DNA from: Gammaproteobacteria bacterium RIFOXYD12_FULL_61_37
GTDB taxonomy: Bacteria; Pseudomonadota; Gammaproteobacteria; Chromatiales; Chromatiaceae
Assembly (NCBI GenBank): GCA_001801995.1
Contig: MGZB01000009.1
Coordinates: 1-56,561 of the forward strand
Direction: 5' to 3'
Length of the DNA: 56,561 bases
Position 1 is the first letter of the stretch. Each line of letters begins with the position of its first letter. Shown here piece by piece: positions 38,820-47,700 of this stretch. A program made the position numbers and the translations under genes. The notes under the pieces are model-generated. The model had not been told where the DNA came from and searched no databases. It was given only the letters and a program-made list of their open reading frames with translations.

Positions 38820-39245
38820 ATGGATCTTTTTTTCCGCAACATACCGGCAAAGACAAAAGCAGAAGAATTACGCGGTTTCATCGTCGATGGCATCCGTGGC
38901 TGGCGGCCATGGGCGCCGGCTGTGGAGTTGTCCCGTTGTGATGTCATCAGGATTACCCATGAGGACACAGGACTGGTCGAGTACCACGGCCTGGTCACCA
39001 TCCGCGACCAGCAGATGGCCGAGCTTGTCATCAAGAAATTGAACGGCCGAATGCTGAAGGAAGTGCCGATCGAGGTGAGGGAATATACCTATCGGTCCCC
39101 TGGCGATAAACGCTATACGGAAGAACTCTTCGGCGTTGACAGGCCTTCAGATCGCCGCCGGAAGAACCTGAAAATCGAACGGCGCATCGATAACCGGGAG
39201 GTAAAGACCGACCTTCGGGATTGGTTCCACGATAAGCCGAAGTAA
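38820..39245 (+). CDS. RRM-fold protein, paralogue 2
   Basis: 141 residues. LFFRNIPAKTKAEELRGFI is a good RNP2 strand and helix; VEYHGLVTIRDQQMAELVIKKL fits the RNP1 strand and helix 2; VREYTYRSPGDKRYTEELF and a very basic tail (RPSDRRRKNLKIERRIDN) follow. Paralogue of 35611-36024. ATG at 38820 gives the conserved start. Between the two copies lie a porin, a DUF4388 protein and a membrane protein. Possible RNA-binding regulator of local genes, by inference only. Confidence 0.82.
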   Translation: MDLFFRNIPAKTKAEELRGFIVDGIRGWRPWAPAVELSRCDVIRITHEDTGLVEYHGLVTIRDQQMAELVIKKLNGRMLKEVPIEVREYTYRSPGDKRYTEELFGVDRPSDRRRKNLKIERRIDNREVKTDLRDWFHDKPK

Positions 39246-39249
39246 CCCG

Positions 39250-40362
39250 CTATTTGGCCGGTTGCCTCAGGAACAATCGGGAATTGGACTCGGCGCGGTC
39301 AAAAAGCCGTGTCAGATATCTTTTCCAGGCACCCTTTTTCTTCTCCGTGACACCGGCCAACAGCAGGCAACTGAGCAAGGTCACGCCAAAAAGCCCGGCC
39401 ATTTGGATGATCGAACCGGGCTCAAGGCCAAGGGCTGCGGTAAAGAAGAGGAATAGGGGGAAATGGAAGAGGTAGATGGTAAAGGCGCTGTTGGCAAGAT
39501 ACCGGATCAGCCCCTCCAGCGAGACCAACGTTTTATCGAGAAAATCGATCTGCAGGTATTTGAAACTGAATAGATTCACCGCGACGAGGAGGGCTGTAAT
39601 GTAGTCCGTCGCGTAATTCGCCGAATACCCCAGCCTGCCTTGAAGGGGCTCCGTCAAAAGCGCCTTCATATACATATTGATCCCGGAATAGGCGTGGAAC
39701 AAAAAGGGAAAAGACAGCAAGGCCAACAGAAACAGGAATCTCGCCAAGTAGCGATCGAGCGATTGGGTCTTATGGAGACGGTAGACCCCCACCCCCAGCA
39801 GCCAGGGAACCATCAACAGCAATATCTTGGGACCCGCCGCCAGGGAGGCTGCCAGCAACAATAGGCACCGCTTCCGTCCCTCCAAAAACACGAACACCGA
39901 GAATAACAGGTAGTACCAGAACTCATAACCCAGCGACCAAAGGGGGGCGTCGCTCAGATACCGGACGCTGAGCGTCCATGCCTCTTGCAGGAACAACAGG
40001 TTGGCAAGCAGCCTGAGCGGAAAATAGGAGGCGAGGGTCTGGTCCGCGTAGAGGGCGGCATCCAGTGCGCCCCCAATGGCATCCAGGAGAGGGACAAGCA
40101 ACAGGGCGGGAATAACGACGGAGTAGAGACGGGCCAGCCGACTGATCGTGTAGTCCTTGAGGTTGTTCTCCTTCACGTCCGCCACATAGGAGATCACGTA
40201 GCCGCTCAGGACGAAGAACAGGATGACGGCTTCATGCCCTAAGGGGAAGGCGCCCTTCAGATAGCCCCCGCTGAACCGCTCGAACGAGAGATGCGAGACC
40301 ATGACGACCATGGTGCTCGCGAACCGCACGAGATCCAGGTAAATCGATGTCTCTCTATCCAT
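39250..40362 (-). CDS. Acyltransferase 3 family membrane protein
   Basis: About 370 residues. Seen: IYLDLVRFASTMVVMVSHLSF with the family His, GHEAVILFFVLSGYVISYV, RLARLYSVVIPALLL, LWSLGYEFWYYLLFS, and ten or so membrane helices. The family O-acylates surface sugars or lipids. ATG at 40362 is chosen; a TTG at 40410 overlapping the pilU stop would lengthen it by 16 residues. It follows pilU on the same strand. Confidence 0.88.
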   Translation of the reverse strand: MDRETSIYLDLVRFASTMVVMVSHLSFERFSGGYLKGAFPLGHEAVILFFVLSGYVISYVADVKENNLKDYTISRLARLYSVVIPALLLVPLLDAIGGALDAALYADQTLASYFPLRLLANLLFLQEAWTLSVRYLSDAPLWSLGYEFWYYLLFSVFVFLEGRKRCLLLLAASLAAGPKILLLMVPWLLGVGVYRLHKTQSLDRYLARFLFLLALLSFPFLFHAYSGINMYMKALLTEPLQGRLGYSANYATDYITALLVAVNLFSFKYLQIDFLDKTLVSLEGLIRYLANSAFTIYLFHFPLFLFFTAALGLEPGSIIQMAGLFGVTLLSCLLLAGVTEKKKGAWKRYLTRLFDRAESNSRLFLRQPAK

Positions 40363-40406
40363 CTCGCGCGCATCCCGAATAGGGTTATTCGATTGGTGAA
40401 TCCGCC

Positions 40407-41534
40407 TCAACCATCATCCAGCAGCAGACGTGAAGGCAACTCATCCTGCAAGCGACCACCCAACTGGCTGTTTTCCTTATCCAGCTTGATCATCAAACGG
40501 ACCTCGTTGGCCGAATCCGCGTGGGTCAGCGCATCGTCATAGGAGATGAGCCCGTTCTGGTGGAGGATGAACAGGGACTGGTCAAAGGTCATCATCCCCT
40601 CTTCCCCGGATCGCCTCATCAATTCTCTCATCTTATGGATATCGCCCTTGCGGATCATGTCTTGAACCAGGGGGGTGTTGATGAGGATTTCCACCGCCGG
40701 AACCCGTCCTTTGCCATCCGTTTGTTGTATCAGGTCCTGGGCGATGACCGCGCGCAGGTTGAGCGAGAGATCGAGCAAGAGTTGGTCCCGCCGGTCCTTG
40801 GGGAAGAAATTGATGATGCGGTCCAGGGCCGAGTAGGCATTGGAGGCATGCAGGGTGGTGAGCACCAAGTGGCCCGTCTCGGCGAATGCAATGGCGTATT
40901 CCATGGTTTCACGGGTACGTACCTCGCCGATGAGGATCACGTCCGGCGCCTGGCGCAAGGTGTTCTTCAGCGCCACCTCATAGGATTCCGTGTCTATGCC
41001 CACCTCGCGCTGGGTGACGATCGACTGCTGGTGCTCATGCACAAACTCGATGGGGTCCTCGATGCTGATGATATGGCTGGTGCTGTGGCGATTCCGGTGG
41101 CCGACCATGGCAGCCAGGGTTGACGACTTGCCGCTCCCCGTCGCCCCCACAATGGCCACCAGGCCCCGTTTCAACATGGCGATCTCGCGCAGTTTGGGTG
41201 GGAGCTGTAGATCCTTGAAGGTAGGAATCTGTGATTCGATGCGGCGGATCACCATTCCCACCTGATCCCGCTGGATAAAGGCGCTGACGCGGAAGCGACC
41301 GATCTTGGCGGGATTGATGGCGAAATTCGCTTCCTTGGTGGCGTCGAACTCGCGCCGGATTTTGTCGTTCATGACGCTGAAAACAATCTCCCGCGCCTCC
41401 TGATCGGTGAGGAGGTGCTTCGAGATTGCCTTGATGACGCCATGGAGTTTGAGACAAGGCGGTCTGCCGGCGGTAATGAACAGATCCGACCCTTGGCGCT
41501 GGACCATCAGTTTGAGTAAGGCTGCGATTTCCAT
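40407..41534 (-). CDS. pilU: Type IV pilus retraction ATPase PilU
   Basis: 375 residues. Secretion-type hexameric ATPase that assists PilT in retracting the pilus. Seen: MEIAALLKLMVQRQGSDLFITAGRPPCLKL, Walker A GATGSGKSSTLAAMVG, ISIEDPIEFVHEH, DVILIGEVRTRETMEYAI and the His-rich box TGHLVLTTLHASNAY, ending in the longer PilU tail. Lies 4 bases after pilT. Confidence 0.96.
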   Translation of the reverse strand: MEIAALLKLMVQRQGSDLFITAGRPPCLKLHGVIKAISKHLLTDQEAREIVFSVMNDKIRREFDATKEANFAINPAKIGRFRVSAFIQRDQVGMVIRRIESQIPTFKDLQLPPKLREIAMLKRGLVAIVGATGSGKSSTLAAMVGHRNRHSTSHIISIEDPIEFVHEHQQSIVTQREVGIDTESYEVALKNTLRQAPDVILIGEVRTRETMEYAIAFAETGHLVLTTLHASNAYSALDRIINFFPKDRRDQLLLDLSLNLRAVIAQDLIQQTDGKGRVPAVEILINTPLVQDMIRKGDIHKMRELMRRSGEEGMMTFDQSLFILHQNGLISYDDALTHADSANEVRLMIKLDKENSQLGGRLQDELPSRLLLDDG

Positions 41535-41538
41535 AGGT

Positions 41539-42579
41539 TCAGCCGGCGAAGACCTCTTTGTTCTGGGCGCGGGAACGGGCCTCCAAGCGGTTTACCAGGC
41601 CCCGCCGCACCATGTCCTGGAGGCATTGGTCGAGGGTCTGCATCCCCACGGCCAGGCCGGTCTGGATCGCGGAATACATCTGCGCCACCTTGTCCTCGCG
41701 GATCAGGTTACGGATGGCGGGGGTGCCGATCATGATCTCATGGGCCGCGACCCGGCCTCCCCCGATCTTTTTCAGCAAAGTCTGGGAGATGACCGCGCGC
41801 AGGGACTCGGACAGCATGGACCTCACCATCGCCTTCTCGGCGGCGGGGAAAACGTCGATGATACGGTCGATGGTCTTGGCGGCGGAGCTGGTATGCAGGG
41901 TACCGAACACCAGATGCCCCGTCTCGGACGCGGTCAGGGCCAGGCGTATGGTCTCCAGGTCGCGCATTTCGCCCACCAGAATGATGTCCGGGTCTTCGCG
42001 CAAGGCGGAACGAAGCGCCTCGGAGAAGCCCAGGGTATCCCGGTGCACCTCGCGCTGATTGATCAGGCACTTCTTGCTCTCGTGGACGAATTCGATGGGG
42101 TCTTCGATGGTCAGAATATGGTGGTACTTGCTGTCGTTCAGATGATCCATCATGGCCGCCAGGGTGGTGGACTTGCCGGAGCCGGTCGGCCCCGTCACCA
42201 GCACCAGCCCGCGCGGCACATTGACGATTTCCTTGAACACATCCGGCGCCCTCAAATCTTCCAGGCTCAGCACCTTGGAAGGGATGGTACGGAAGGCCGC
42301 CGCAGCCCCGCGATCCTGGTTGAAGGCGTTGACACGGAACCTCGCCAGGCCGGGGATCTCGAACGAGAAGTCGCATTCCAGAAACTCCTCGTAATCCTTG
42401 CGCTGCTTGTCGTTCATGATGTCGTAAATGAGCGAATGGACCACTTTGTGATCCAGCGGCGGCACGTTGATGCGGCGGACATCGCCATCGACACGAATCA
42501 TCGGCGGCAGACCGGCCGACAGGTGCAGGTCGGAGGCGTCGTGCTTGACGGAGAACGCCAGCAATTCCGCGATATCCAT
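41539..42579 (-). CDS. pilT: Type IV pilus retraction ATPase PilT
   Basis: 346 residues. Main retraction motor for twitching. Seen: MDIAELLAFSVKHDASDLHLSAGLPP, Walker A GPTGSGKSTTLAAMM, LTIEDPIEFVHES, AIRNLIREDK (the AIRNLIRE retraction motif), and TGHLVFGTLHTSSA. Ribosome site AGAGG precedes ATG at 42579. Divergent from yggS, as in Pseudomonas. It is the presumed output of the two Chp-type pathways in the window. Confidence 0.98.
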   Translation of the reverse strand: MDIAELLAFSVKHDASDLHLSAGLPPMIRVDGDVRRINVPPLDHKVVHSLIYDIMNDKQRKDYEEFLECDFSFEIPGLARFRVNAFNQDRGAAAAFRTIPSKVLSLEDLRAPDVFKEIVNVPRGLVLVTGPTGSGKSTTLAAMMDHLNDSKYHHILTIEDPIEFVHESKKCLINQREVHRDTLGFSEALRSALREDPDIILVGEMRDLETIRLALTASETGHLVFGTLHTSSAAKTIDRIIDVFPAAEKAMVRSMLSESLRAVISQTLLKKIGGGRVAAHEIMIGTPAIRNLIREDKVAQMYSAIQTGLAVGMQTLDQCLQDMVRRGLVNRLEARSRAQNKEVFAG

Positions 42580-42683
42580 CTATTACCTCTTGCGGTTAAC
42601 TCAGTATCATTCGATTCCGGGAGCGTTCAGTGTAGCAAGCGCGCCCCCGTTTTTTCATTTTACAAGGGTTCGAGCCTCACGCC

Positions 42684-43364
42684 ATGACGGAAATATCAGA
42701 GCGAATCCAGCGCCTTAGACACGACATTCAACGTGCCGCCCTGAAATACGGGCGCGATCCGGGCAGCGTCCGCCTCCTCGCGGTAAGCAAGACTAAACCG
42801 CCAGAGGCCATTTTAGCTGCTTATGCGGCAGGCCAACGCCTGTTCGGCGAGAATTACCTCCAGGAAGCCCTGGACAAGATGACAGGCCTTGCCGCCCTTG
42901 ATATAGAGTGGCATTTCATTGGCCGGATACAAAGCAATAAAACACGATTGATCGCGGAAAGCTTCTCCTGGGTTCATGGGATCGACGATATCAGGCAGGC
43001 TCGCCGCCTTTCCGAACAGCGGCCTGAAAAGTCGCCCCCCTTGAACCTTTGCCTCCAGATCAACCTGAGCGGAGAGGCCAGCAAGGGCGGCATCGAACCC
43101 GAGGCCGCCATGGACCTGGCCCATGAAATCACCGCATTGCCCCGCATTGCCTTGCGGGGCCTGATGGCGTTACCCGCACCCGAAGCGGATTTCGAGCAAC
43201 AGCGCGCTCCCTTCCGCCGCCTGCGGCAACTGCTGGAGAAACTCCAGTCGCAAGGGCTGAAGCTCGACACCCTCTCCATGGGGATGTCGGACGACCTGGA
43301 AGCCGCCATCGCCGAGGGCGCCTCCATCCTGCGCATCGGCACCGCTCTGTTCGGTCCCAGATGA
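42684..43364 (+). CDS. yggS: YggS family PLP homeostasis protein
   Basis: 226 residues, fold-type III PLP-binding protein with no known catalytic activity; affects vitamin B6 and amino acid balance. Seen: VRLLAVSKTKPPEAI with the PLP lysine, GENYLQEALDKM, WHFIGRIQSNKTRLIAE, LCLQINLSGEASKGG, LSMGMSDDLEAAIAEGA and RIGTALFG. Confidence 0.96.
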   Translation: MTEISERIQRLRHDIQRAALKYGRDPGSVRLLAVSKTKPPEAILAAYAAGQRLFGENYLQEALDKMTGLAALDIEWHFIGRIQSNKTRLIAESFSWVHGIDDIRQARRLSEQRPEKSPPLNLCLQINLSGEASKGGIEPEAAMDLAHEITALPRIALRGLMALPAPEADFEQQRAPFRRLRQLLEKLQSQGLKLDTLSMGMSDDLEAAIAEGASILRIGTALFGPR

Positions 43365-43401
43365 CTGAGGAGGTCGAGGGCATTGCTACCCCGTCGCTCC
43401 C

Positions 43402-43427
43402 CTTGGATGAATACACTTGGATGAATA
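43402..43427. repeat. 12-bp tandem direct repeat
   Basis: CTTGGATGAATA occurs at 43402-43413 and again at 43416-43427, separated by two bases, in the gap between yggS and the MlaC-like gene. Could be a regulator site or simple slippage; it is not part of an array. Confidence 0.6.
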
Positions 43428-43525
43428 ACTCTTGATCCATCGTCAAGGGTTTGGAGTATCATTTTCCAAATTTTTTGCTGACCCTCTGCCGGAAAAAGAG
43501 GGTGTTTGGATGGAGAATTCTAGAG

Positions 43526-44848
43526 ATGTGTAAGTTGCTGAGGATTGTCGCCCTGTCGGTAATGGCCGCCCTTCTCCCCATGGCGGCGGAGGCGGCCGTG
43601 TCGCTGTCGCCGGATCAACTGGTGCGCGCGACGGCGGACAAGGTGCTTTCGCAGGTGCAGACCAACAAGAAATCTCTTGAGGTCGATACCTCCAAGATTT
43701 ACGAGCTGGTCAACCAGTACATCCTGCCCCACTTCAATTTCCTCAAAATGTCGCGCAGTGTGTTGGGCAAGCATTGGCTGAAGGCCTCACCCGAGCAGCA
43801 GACCAACTTCGCCGAGGCATTCCAGATCTTGCTCGTGCGGACCTATGCCGTCGCCCTGCTCAACTACTCCGATCAGGCCATCGAGTACCTGCCTTTCCGC
43901 ATGCAGCCCGACGCCCGGCAGGCCGTGGTCAAGACGCGGATCAGCGACGGCGCCAGCCCGCCCCTGCCGGTGGATTACCTGCTGCAGTCCGAGGAAGACG
44001 GTGCCTGGAAGGTGGTGGATGTCAAGATCGACGGCATCAGCCTGGTTTCCAACTACCGCACCAGTTTTTCCGAGCATGTGCGCCGCGATGGCATAGACGC
44101 CCTGATCAAACAGCTCAAGACCCGTGGCAGCGAACTGGCCGATGAGAGCGGTCTTACCGAGATGGATCAACCCCCGGCTGAAGAACAGAATGCAGCGCCT
44201 GAGGGCTCGACGGCGCCCTTTGAGTCCCAGCAGACTGGCTTGGAGCCCCTGGCGGAACAACCCGAACAGCCGCAACCGGCCGAGCCCGCCGAACCGCAGC
44301 CCGAACCCTTACCCAGGCACCCGCCGGCCCTGACGGAGATGGAATCCCCTTCCCTGAACCAGGCTATCCCGCAAGGGCAAGCGGAATCGGTGGCCGAACA
44401 CCCGATGGTGATCGATCCCCTCGACCTTGACCATGAGGCTCCCCCGACCAAGCCGGATGTACCCGCAAAGACGGCCGTCAAGGAAGTAAAGCCGGGAACC
44501 GGCGCGCCGAAGCCGGCAGAGACGAAACACCCTAGCCCGCCAGCCAAGCAAGAGAAATCTGCCACGGCAGCCCCGGTAACGGCTGTTTCCGGCGAGAAGC
44601 CCAAGAAACCAGCCACCACCACGGACAAAACCGCTTCCACCCAGGGTGCCAAGACCAAGGATCAGAAGCCGGCAGAACAGCCAAAGGCCAAAACCGGCGA
44701 GACCAAGACAGACGCCAAGGCCGTCGCCGACAAGGCGGCCCAAACAACGGCCAAGCCTGGAAAGCCGGCCGATGCCAAGACCGAGGCCTCGGCGGAGGCC
44801 GCACCGGAACAGCCGAAAAAGGTCAAGGTGCCCAGCCTGGTCTTCTAA
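43526..44848 (+). CDS. MlaC/Ttg2D-like phospholipid-binding protein with long low-complexity tail
   Basis: 440 residues. Signal peptide (MCKLLRIVALSVMAALLPMAAEA), then an ABC toluene-tolerance auxiliary (MlaC) domain to about residue 205: YELVNQYILPHFNFLKMSRSVLGKHW, FAEAFQILLVRTYAVALLNY, VDYLLQSEEDGAWKVVDVKIDGISLVSNYR. The family carries lipids through the periplasm. About 230 further residues are rich in Pro, Glu, Ala and Lys (acidic then basic), which ordinary MlaC proteins of about 200 residues lack. No mlaDEF genes are adjacent. ATG at 43526 gives the signal peptide and a GGAG site. Confidence 0.85.
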   Translation: MCKLLRIVALSVMAALLPMAAEAAVSLSPDQLVRATADKVLSQVQTNKKSLEVDTSKIYELVNQYILPHFNFLKMSRSVLGKHWLKASPEQQTNFAEAFQILLVRTYAVALLNYSDQAIEYLPFRMQPDARQAVVKTRISDGASPPLPVDYLLQSEEDGAWKVVDVKIDGISLVSNYRTSFSEHVRRDGIDALIKQLKTRGSELADESGLTEMDQPPAEEQNAAPEGSTAPFESQQTGLEPLAEQPEQPQPAEPAEPQPEPLPRHPPALTEMESPSLNQAIPQGQAESVAEHPMVIDPLDLDHEAPPTKPDVPAKTAVKEVKPGTGAPKPAETKHPSPPAKQEKSATAAPVTAVSGEKPKKPATTTDKTASTQGAKTKDQKPAEQPKAKTGETKTDAKAVADKAAQTTAKPGKPADAKTEASAEAAPEQPKKVKVPSLVF

Positions 44849-45084
44849 TCGAGCCCCTGGGGCCAGGCAACCGCCTTAGAGAATGAAATTGGACAGGATT
44901 TACGGGAGCATTACTATAAAACCTGTGAATCCTGGGAAATTCTGTCCAAAACTGGCTTACATAGCGCCCTGGAAGCTTGATTTTCACGTTCCGGCGACTC
45001 GTGGCCCAGGCGCCAAATGCCACGGCGCGGATTCAGTGCGCTACACTCTTTACTGAATCTAAATACCCAAGTTCTCAGTCTCCT

Positions 45085-46296
45085 ATGCCCGTCAAAAAGA
45101 TTCCCTCCTCGGAAGTCGAAATAGGGATGTTCGTCTCCAGCCTCGACCGTCCCTGGAGCGAAACGCCTTTTCTGTTCCAGGGTTTTCTGGTGCGGGCGCA
45201 ACAGGAGTTACAGCAACTGCAAGAGTACGCGGACCACGTCTACATCATGGTCCCGGACGACGAGATCGAGCTGCGCGCACTGCCCGCCGACCGCACTCCC
45301 ACTCTCCCCTCCACCAAGCTGCTTCACCAGCGGCGTTACGAGATCGAGACCGATTTCGAGGAGGAAGTGCTTTCGTCTAAAGGTTCTCACGCGCGGGTTT
45401 CCCTGCTGGTCACGGAGATTGAGGAAATCGTAAGGAGGGACCAGGAACTGCTGGGACAGAGGCTATCCGAGCCCATCCGGCTCATGGTCGACAGCATCTC
45501 GCGCAACCCGGACGCCTATGTCTGGTTGACCCGTATCAAGCACTTCGACTCCTATCTTTACCGGGATGCGCTCAATTCTTCGGTCTGGGCCGCCGTGTTC
45601 GGCCGGAAGCTGGGCCTGCCGGAGAAGGATCTCCAGTCCCTGGCGGCGGGCACGATGCTCATGGATATCGGCAAGACGGCCCTGCCGGTCGAACTTCTCT
45701 ATAAGCGGCCCAGGCTCGCCCCAGAGGAGTGGGAGCTGATGAAGACCCACGTACAAAAGGGGCTGGACATGGTTTCGGGCAGCCACGACCTGAGCCCCGA
45801 TATCGTTGCCATTGTACGGACCCACCACGAACGGCTGAACGGCAGCGGCTACCCCGACGGGCTGAAGGGCAACCAGATCCCCCTCTTCGGGCAGATGGCG
45901 GGGATCATCGATTTCTACGTCGCCGTCACCACCCCGCGTCCCTTTGCCAAGACCATCTCACCCGCCAATGCCATCCAGATGCTCTATGAGCAACGAAACC
46001 GCTACTTCGACGAAACCCTGGTGGAGCAGTTCATCCGGGTGCTCGGCACCTATCCGACCGGTTCCCTGGTGGAACTCAGCACCGGTGAGGTGGGCATTAT
46101 CGTGTCCCAAAATCCGGGGGCGAGGCTGAAACCCAATGTCATGCTTCTGCTTGACCCCAACAAGCAACCCTACCCGGCTCAACCCGTCGTCAGCCTGACC
46201 AACTACAGTCGGGGGGCAGATAACTGTCCAGTCACCATTCACAAGACCATCCATGAAGGGAAATACGGGCTGATGGTCGGCGATCTGGTGCTCTGA
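45085..46296 (+). CDS. HD-GYP domain protein with DUF3391, degenerate metal site
   Basis: 403 residues. N-terminal DUF3391 (VKKIPSSEVEIGMFVSSLDRPWSETPFLFQGFLV) then HD-GYP. The family cuts cyclic di-GMP with a metal pair. Expected His residues are replaced here: N164 where the first helix His should be, and M193 next to the retained D194 (MLMDIGK instead of LLHDIGK). HHERLNGSGYPDGL (GYP motif near 258) and IIDFYVAVT are intact. It may bind cyclic di-GMP or partner proteins without catalysis. ATG at 45085 chosen; 236 bases upstream carry no other gene. Confidence 0.88.
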   Translation: MPVKKIPSSEVEIGMFVSSLDRPWSETPFLFQGFLVRAQQELQQLQEYADHVYIMVPDDEIELRALPADRTPTLPSTKLLHQRRYEIETDFEEEVLSSKGSHARVSLLVTEIEEIVRRDQELLGQRLSEPIRLMVDSISRNPDAYVWLTRIKHFDSYLYRDALNSSVWAAVFGRKLGLPEKDLQSLAAGTMLMDIGKTALPVELLYKRPRLAPEEWELMKTHVQKGLDMVSGSHDLSPDIVAIVRTHHERLNGSGYPDGLKGNQIPLFGQMAGIIDFYVAVTTPRPFAKTISPANAIQMLYEQRNRYFDETLVEQFIRVLGTYPTGSLVELSTGEVGIIVSQNPGARLKPNVMLLLDPNKQPYPAQPVVSLTNYSRGADNCPVTIHKTIHEGKYGLMVGDLVL

Positions 46297-46371
46297 CCGG
46301 CTGAAAAGGTGTTACCGGGGCGTTCTTGTGCGGGTAGAATCCGTCCATCCCCTCCACCAAAAGACAGACCC

Positions 46372-47244
46372 ATGCCGCAACTGAAACTGGGAATTCCCAA
46401 GGGCAGCCTGGAACAGGCCACCATCTCGCTCTTCAACCAGGCCGGCTGGACCATCTCGCCGCACTCGCGCAACTACTTCCCCGCCATCAGCGATCCGGAG
46501 ATCAGTTGCGCCCTGGTCCGCTCCCAGGAGATGGCCCCCTACGTCGCCAACGGCACCCTGGACCTCGGACTCACCGGTCACGACTGGATATTGGAGACCC
46601 AGGCCGACGTCGAGGAAATCTGTGAACTGGTCTATTCCAAAAGCTCGGATCAACCCTGCCGCTGGGTGCTGGTGGTGCGCCAGGACTCCCCCATCCGGTC
46701 GGTAGAAGATCTCCAGGGCAAGAAGATCGCCACCGAGCTGGTGGGGTTCACCCGGCGCTACCTCGCCGGGCAGGGCATCGATGCCCAGGTGGAATTTTCC
46801 TGGGGCGCCACCGAGGCCAAGGTGGTGGAAGGGCTGGTGGACGCCGTGGTGGAGATCACCGAGACCGGCAGCACCATCAAGGCCCACGGCCTGCGTATCG
46901 TCTGCGATCTGCTGCACACCGAGACCCGTCTCATCGCCAACCGGGCGGCCCTGGGCGATCCCTGGAAACGGGAGAAGATCGCCCAAATCGCCCTGCTGCT
47001 CCAGGCTGCACTGACCGCCCGCCGCAAGGTGGCCCTGAAGATGAACATCCCCGCCACCGGGCTGGAACAGATCGTGGGCATGCTGCCCAGCCTGCACGCC
47101 CCCACCGTAAGCCACCTCTACGACCGGGAATGGCTCGCCATCGAGACCGTGGTCGACATCCATCTCGTGCGTGACCTGATCCCCCACCTCAAGGCCGCAG
47201 GCGCCGAGGGTATTTTGGAGTACGAGCTACGCAAGATGGTGTAG
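46372..47244 (+). CDS. hisG: ATP phosphoribosyltransferase, long form
   Basis: 290 residues. First step of histidine synthesis (ATP plus PRPP). Seen: LKLGIPKGSLEQATISLF, LDLGLTGHDWI, RIATELVGFTRRYL-like segment (KKIATELVGF), VEITETGSTIKAHGLRI, the PRPP loop; then a C-terminal regulatory domain (KVALKMNIPATGLEQIVGMLP). The extra domain marks the HisG_L class, which is feedback-inhibited without HisZ. No other his genes are nearby. ATG at 46372 gives the family start. Confidence 0.95.
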   Translation: MPQLKLGIPKGSLEQATISLFNQAGWTISPHSRNYFPAISDPEISCALVRSQEMAPYVANGTLDLGLTGHDWILETQADVEEICELVYSKSSDQPCRWVLVVRQDSPIRSVEDLQGKKIATELVGFTRRYLAGQGIDAQVEFSWGATEAKVVEGLVDAVVEITETGSTIKAHGLRIVCDLLHTETRLIANRAALGDPWKREKIAQIALLLQAALTARRKVALKMNIPATGLEQIVGMLPSLHAPTVSHLYDREWLAIETVVDIHLVRDLIPHLKAAGAEGILEYELRKMV

Positions 47245-47390
47245 AACGAGCCCTACGGATTAATGCCCATAGAGGCTATTGATTCGGTCTGAAACCCAAC
47301 AGCCATTCCCCAACGCTCAACCGAACTTGAACTATAGTGAGAGTTCACCCTGTGTTTCGCCTGTTGTTTAGCCAAAAAGGAGACTGTCAG

Positions 47391-47651
47391 ATGAAGATCA
47401 AATCATTTGTTCTGGCGTTGGTGCTGGTGTTCTCGTTTGGTGCCGCCCTGGCGGCTACTCAAGCGGACCTGACTGGCCAAATCCTTGACCGGAAAATTGC
47501 TACAGAAGGAACGCCTCCGGCTCTGTTGCTGGCGGGCACCTGCCCTTCCGGTTGTGAGTCATGCTGGGAGCAATGCACAACAAGCAGCGATTGCGGATCT
47601 GGACATAAATGCATTTCAACCGCCTGCGGAAACCGGTGCGTTAAGGAATAA
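47391..47651 (+). CDS. Small secreted eight-cysteine protein
   Basis: 86 residues. Strong ribosome site (AAGGAG) and a clear signal peptide (residues 1-21, cleavage after AALA). The mature part ends in a cluster of eight cysteines (C51, C55, C58, C62, C68, C74, C79, C83). The spacing CTTSSDCGSGHKC...CGNRC recalls the four-disulfide (WAP-like) core, though the adjacent Cys-Cys of true WAP domains is missing. Stands alone with its own terminator. Probably exported and disulfide-bonded; function unknown. Confidence 0.85.
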   Translation: MKIKSFVLALVLVFSFGAALAATQADLTGQILDRKIATEGTPPALLLAGTCPSGCESCWEQCTTSSDCGSGHKCISTACGNRCVKE

Positions 47652-47653
47652 AC

Positions 47654-47692
47654 GCAGGCCGGGTTAGGCGTACCCTAACCCGGCCTGCTTTT
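47654..47692 (+). terminator. Intrinsic terminator after the eight-cysteine gene
   Basis: A perfect 15-bp GC-rich stem (GCAGGCCGGGTTAGG with its complement, 47654-47668 and 47674-47688), loop CGTAC, then TTTT at 47689-47692. It starts 3 bases after the stop codon. Tex ends at 47701 from the other side, so the stem may also limit read-through from tex. Confidence 0.9.
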
Positions 47693-47700
47693 GATGACGG

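Noticed and set aside
43402-43427. Two closely spaced 12-bp repeats as a CRISPR start
   Set aside because: Only two units with a 2-base spacer and no cas genes.
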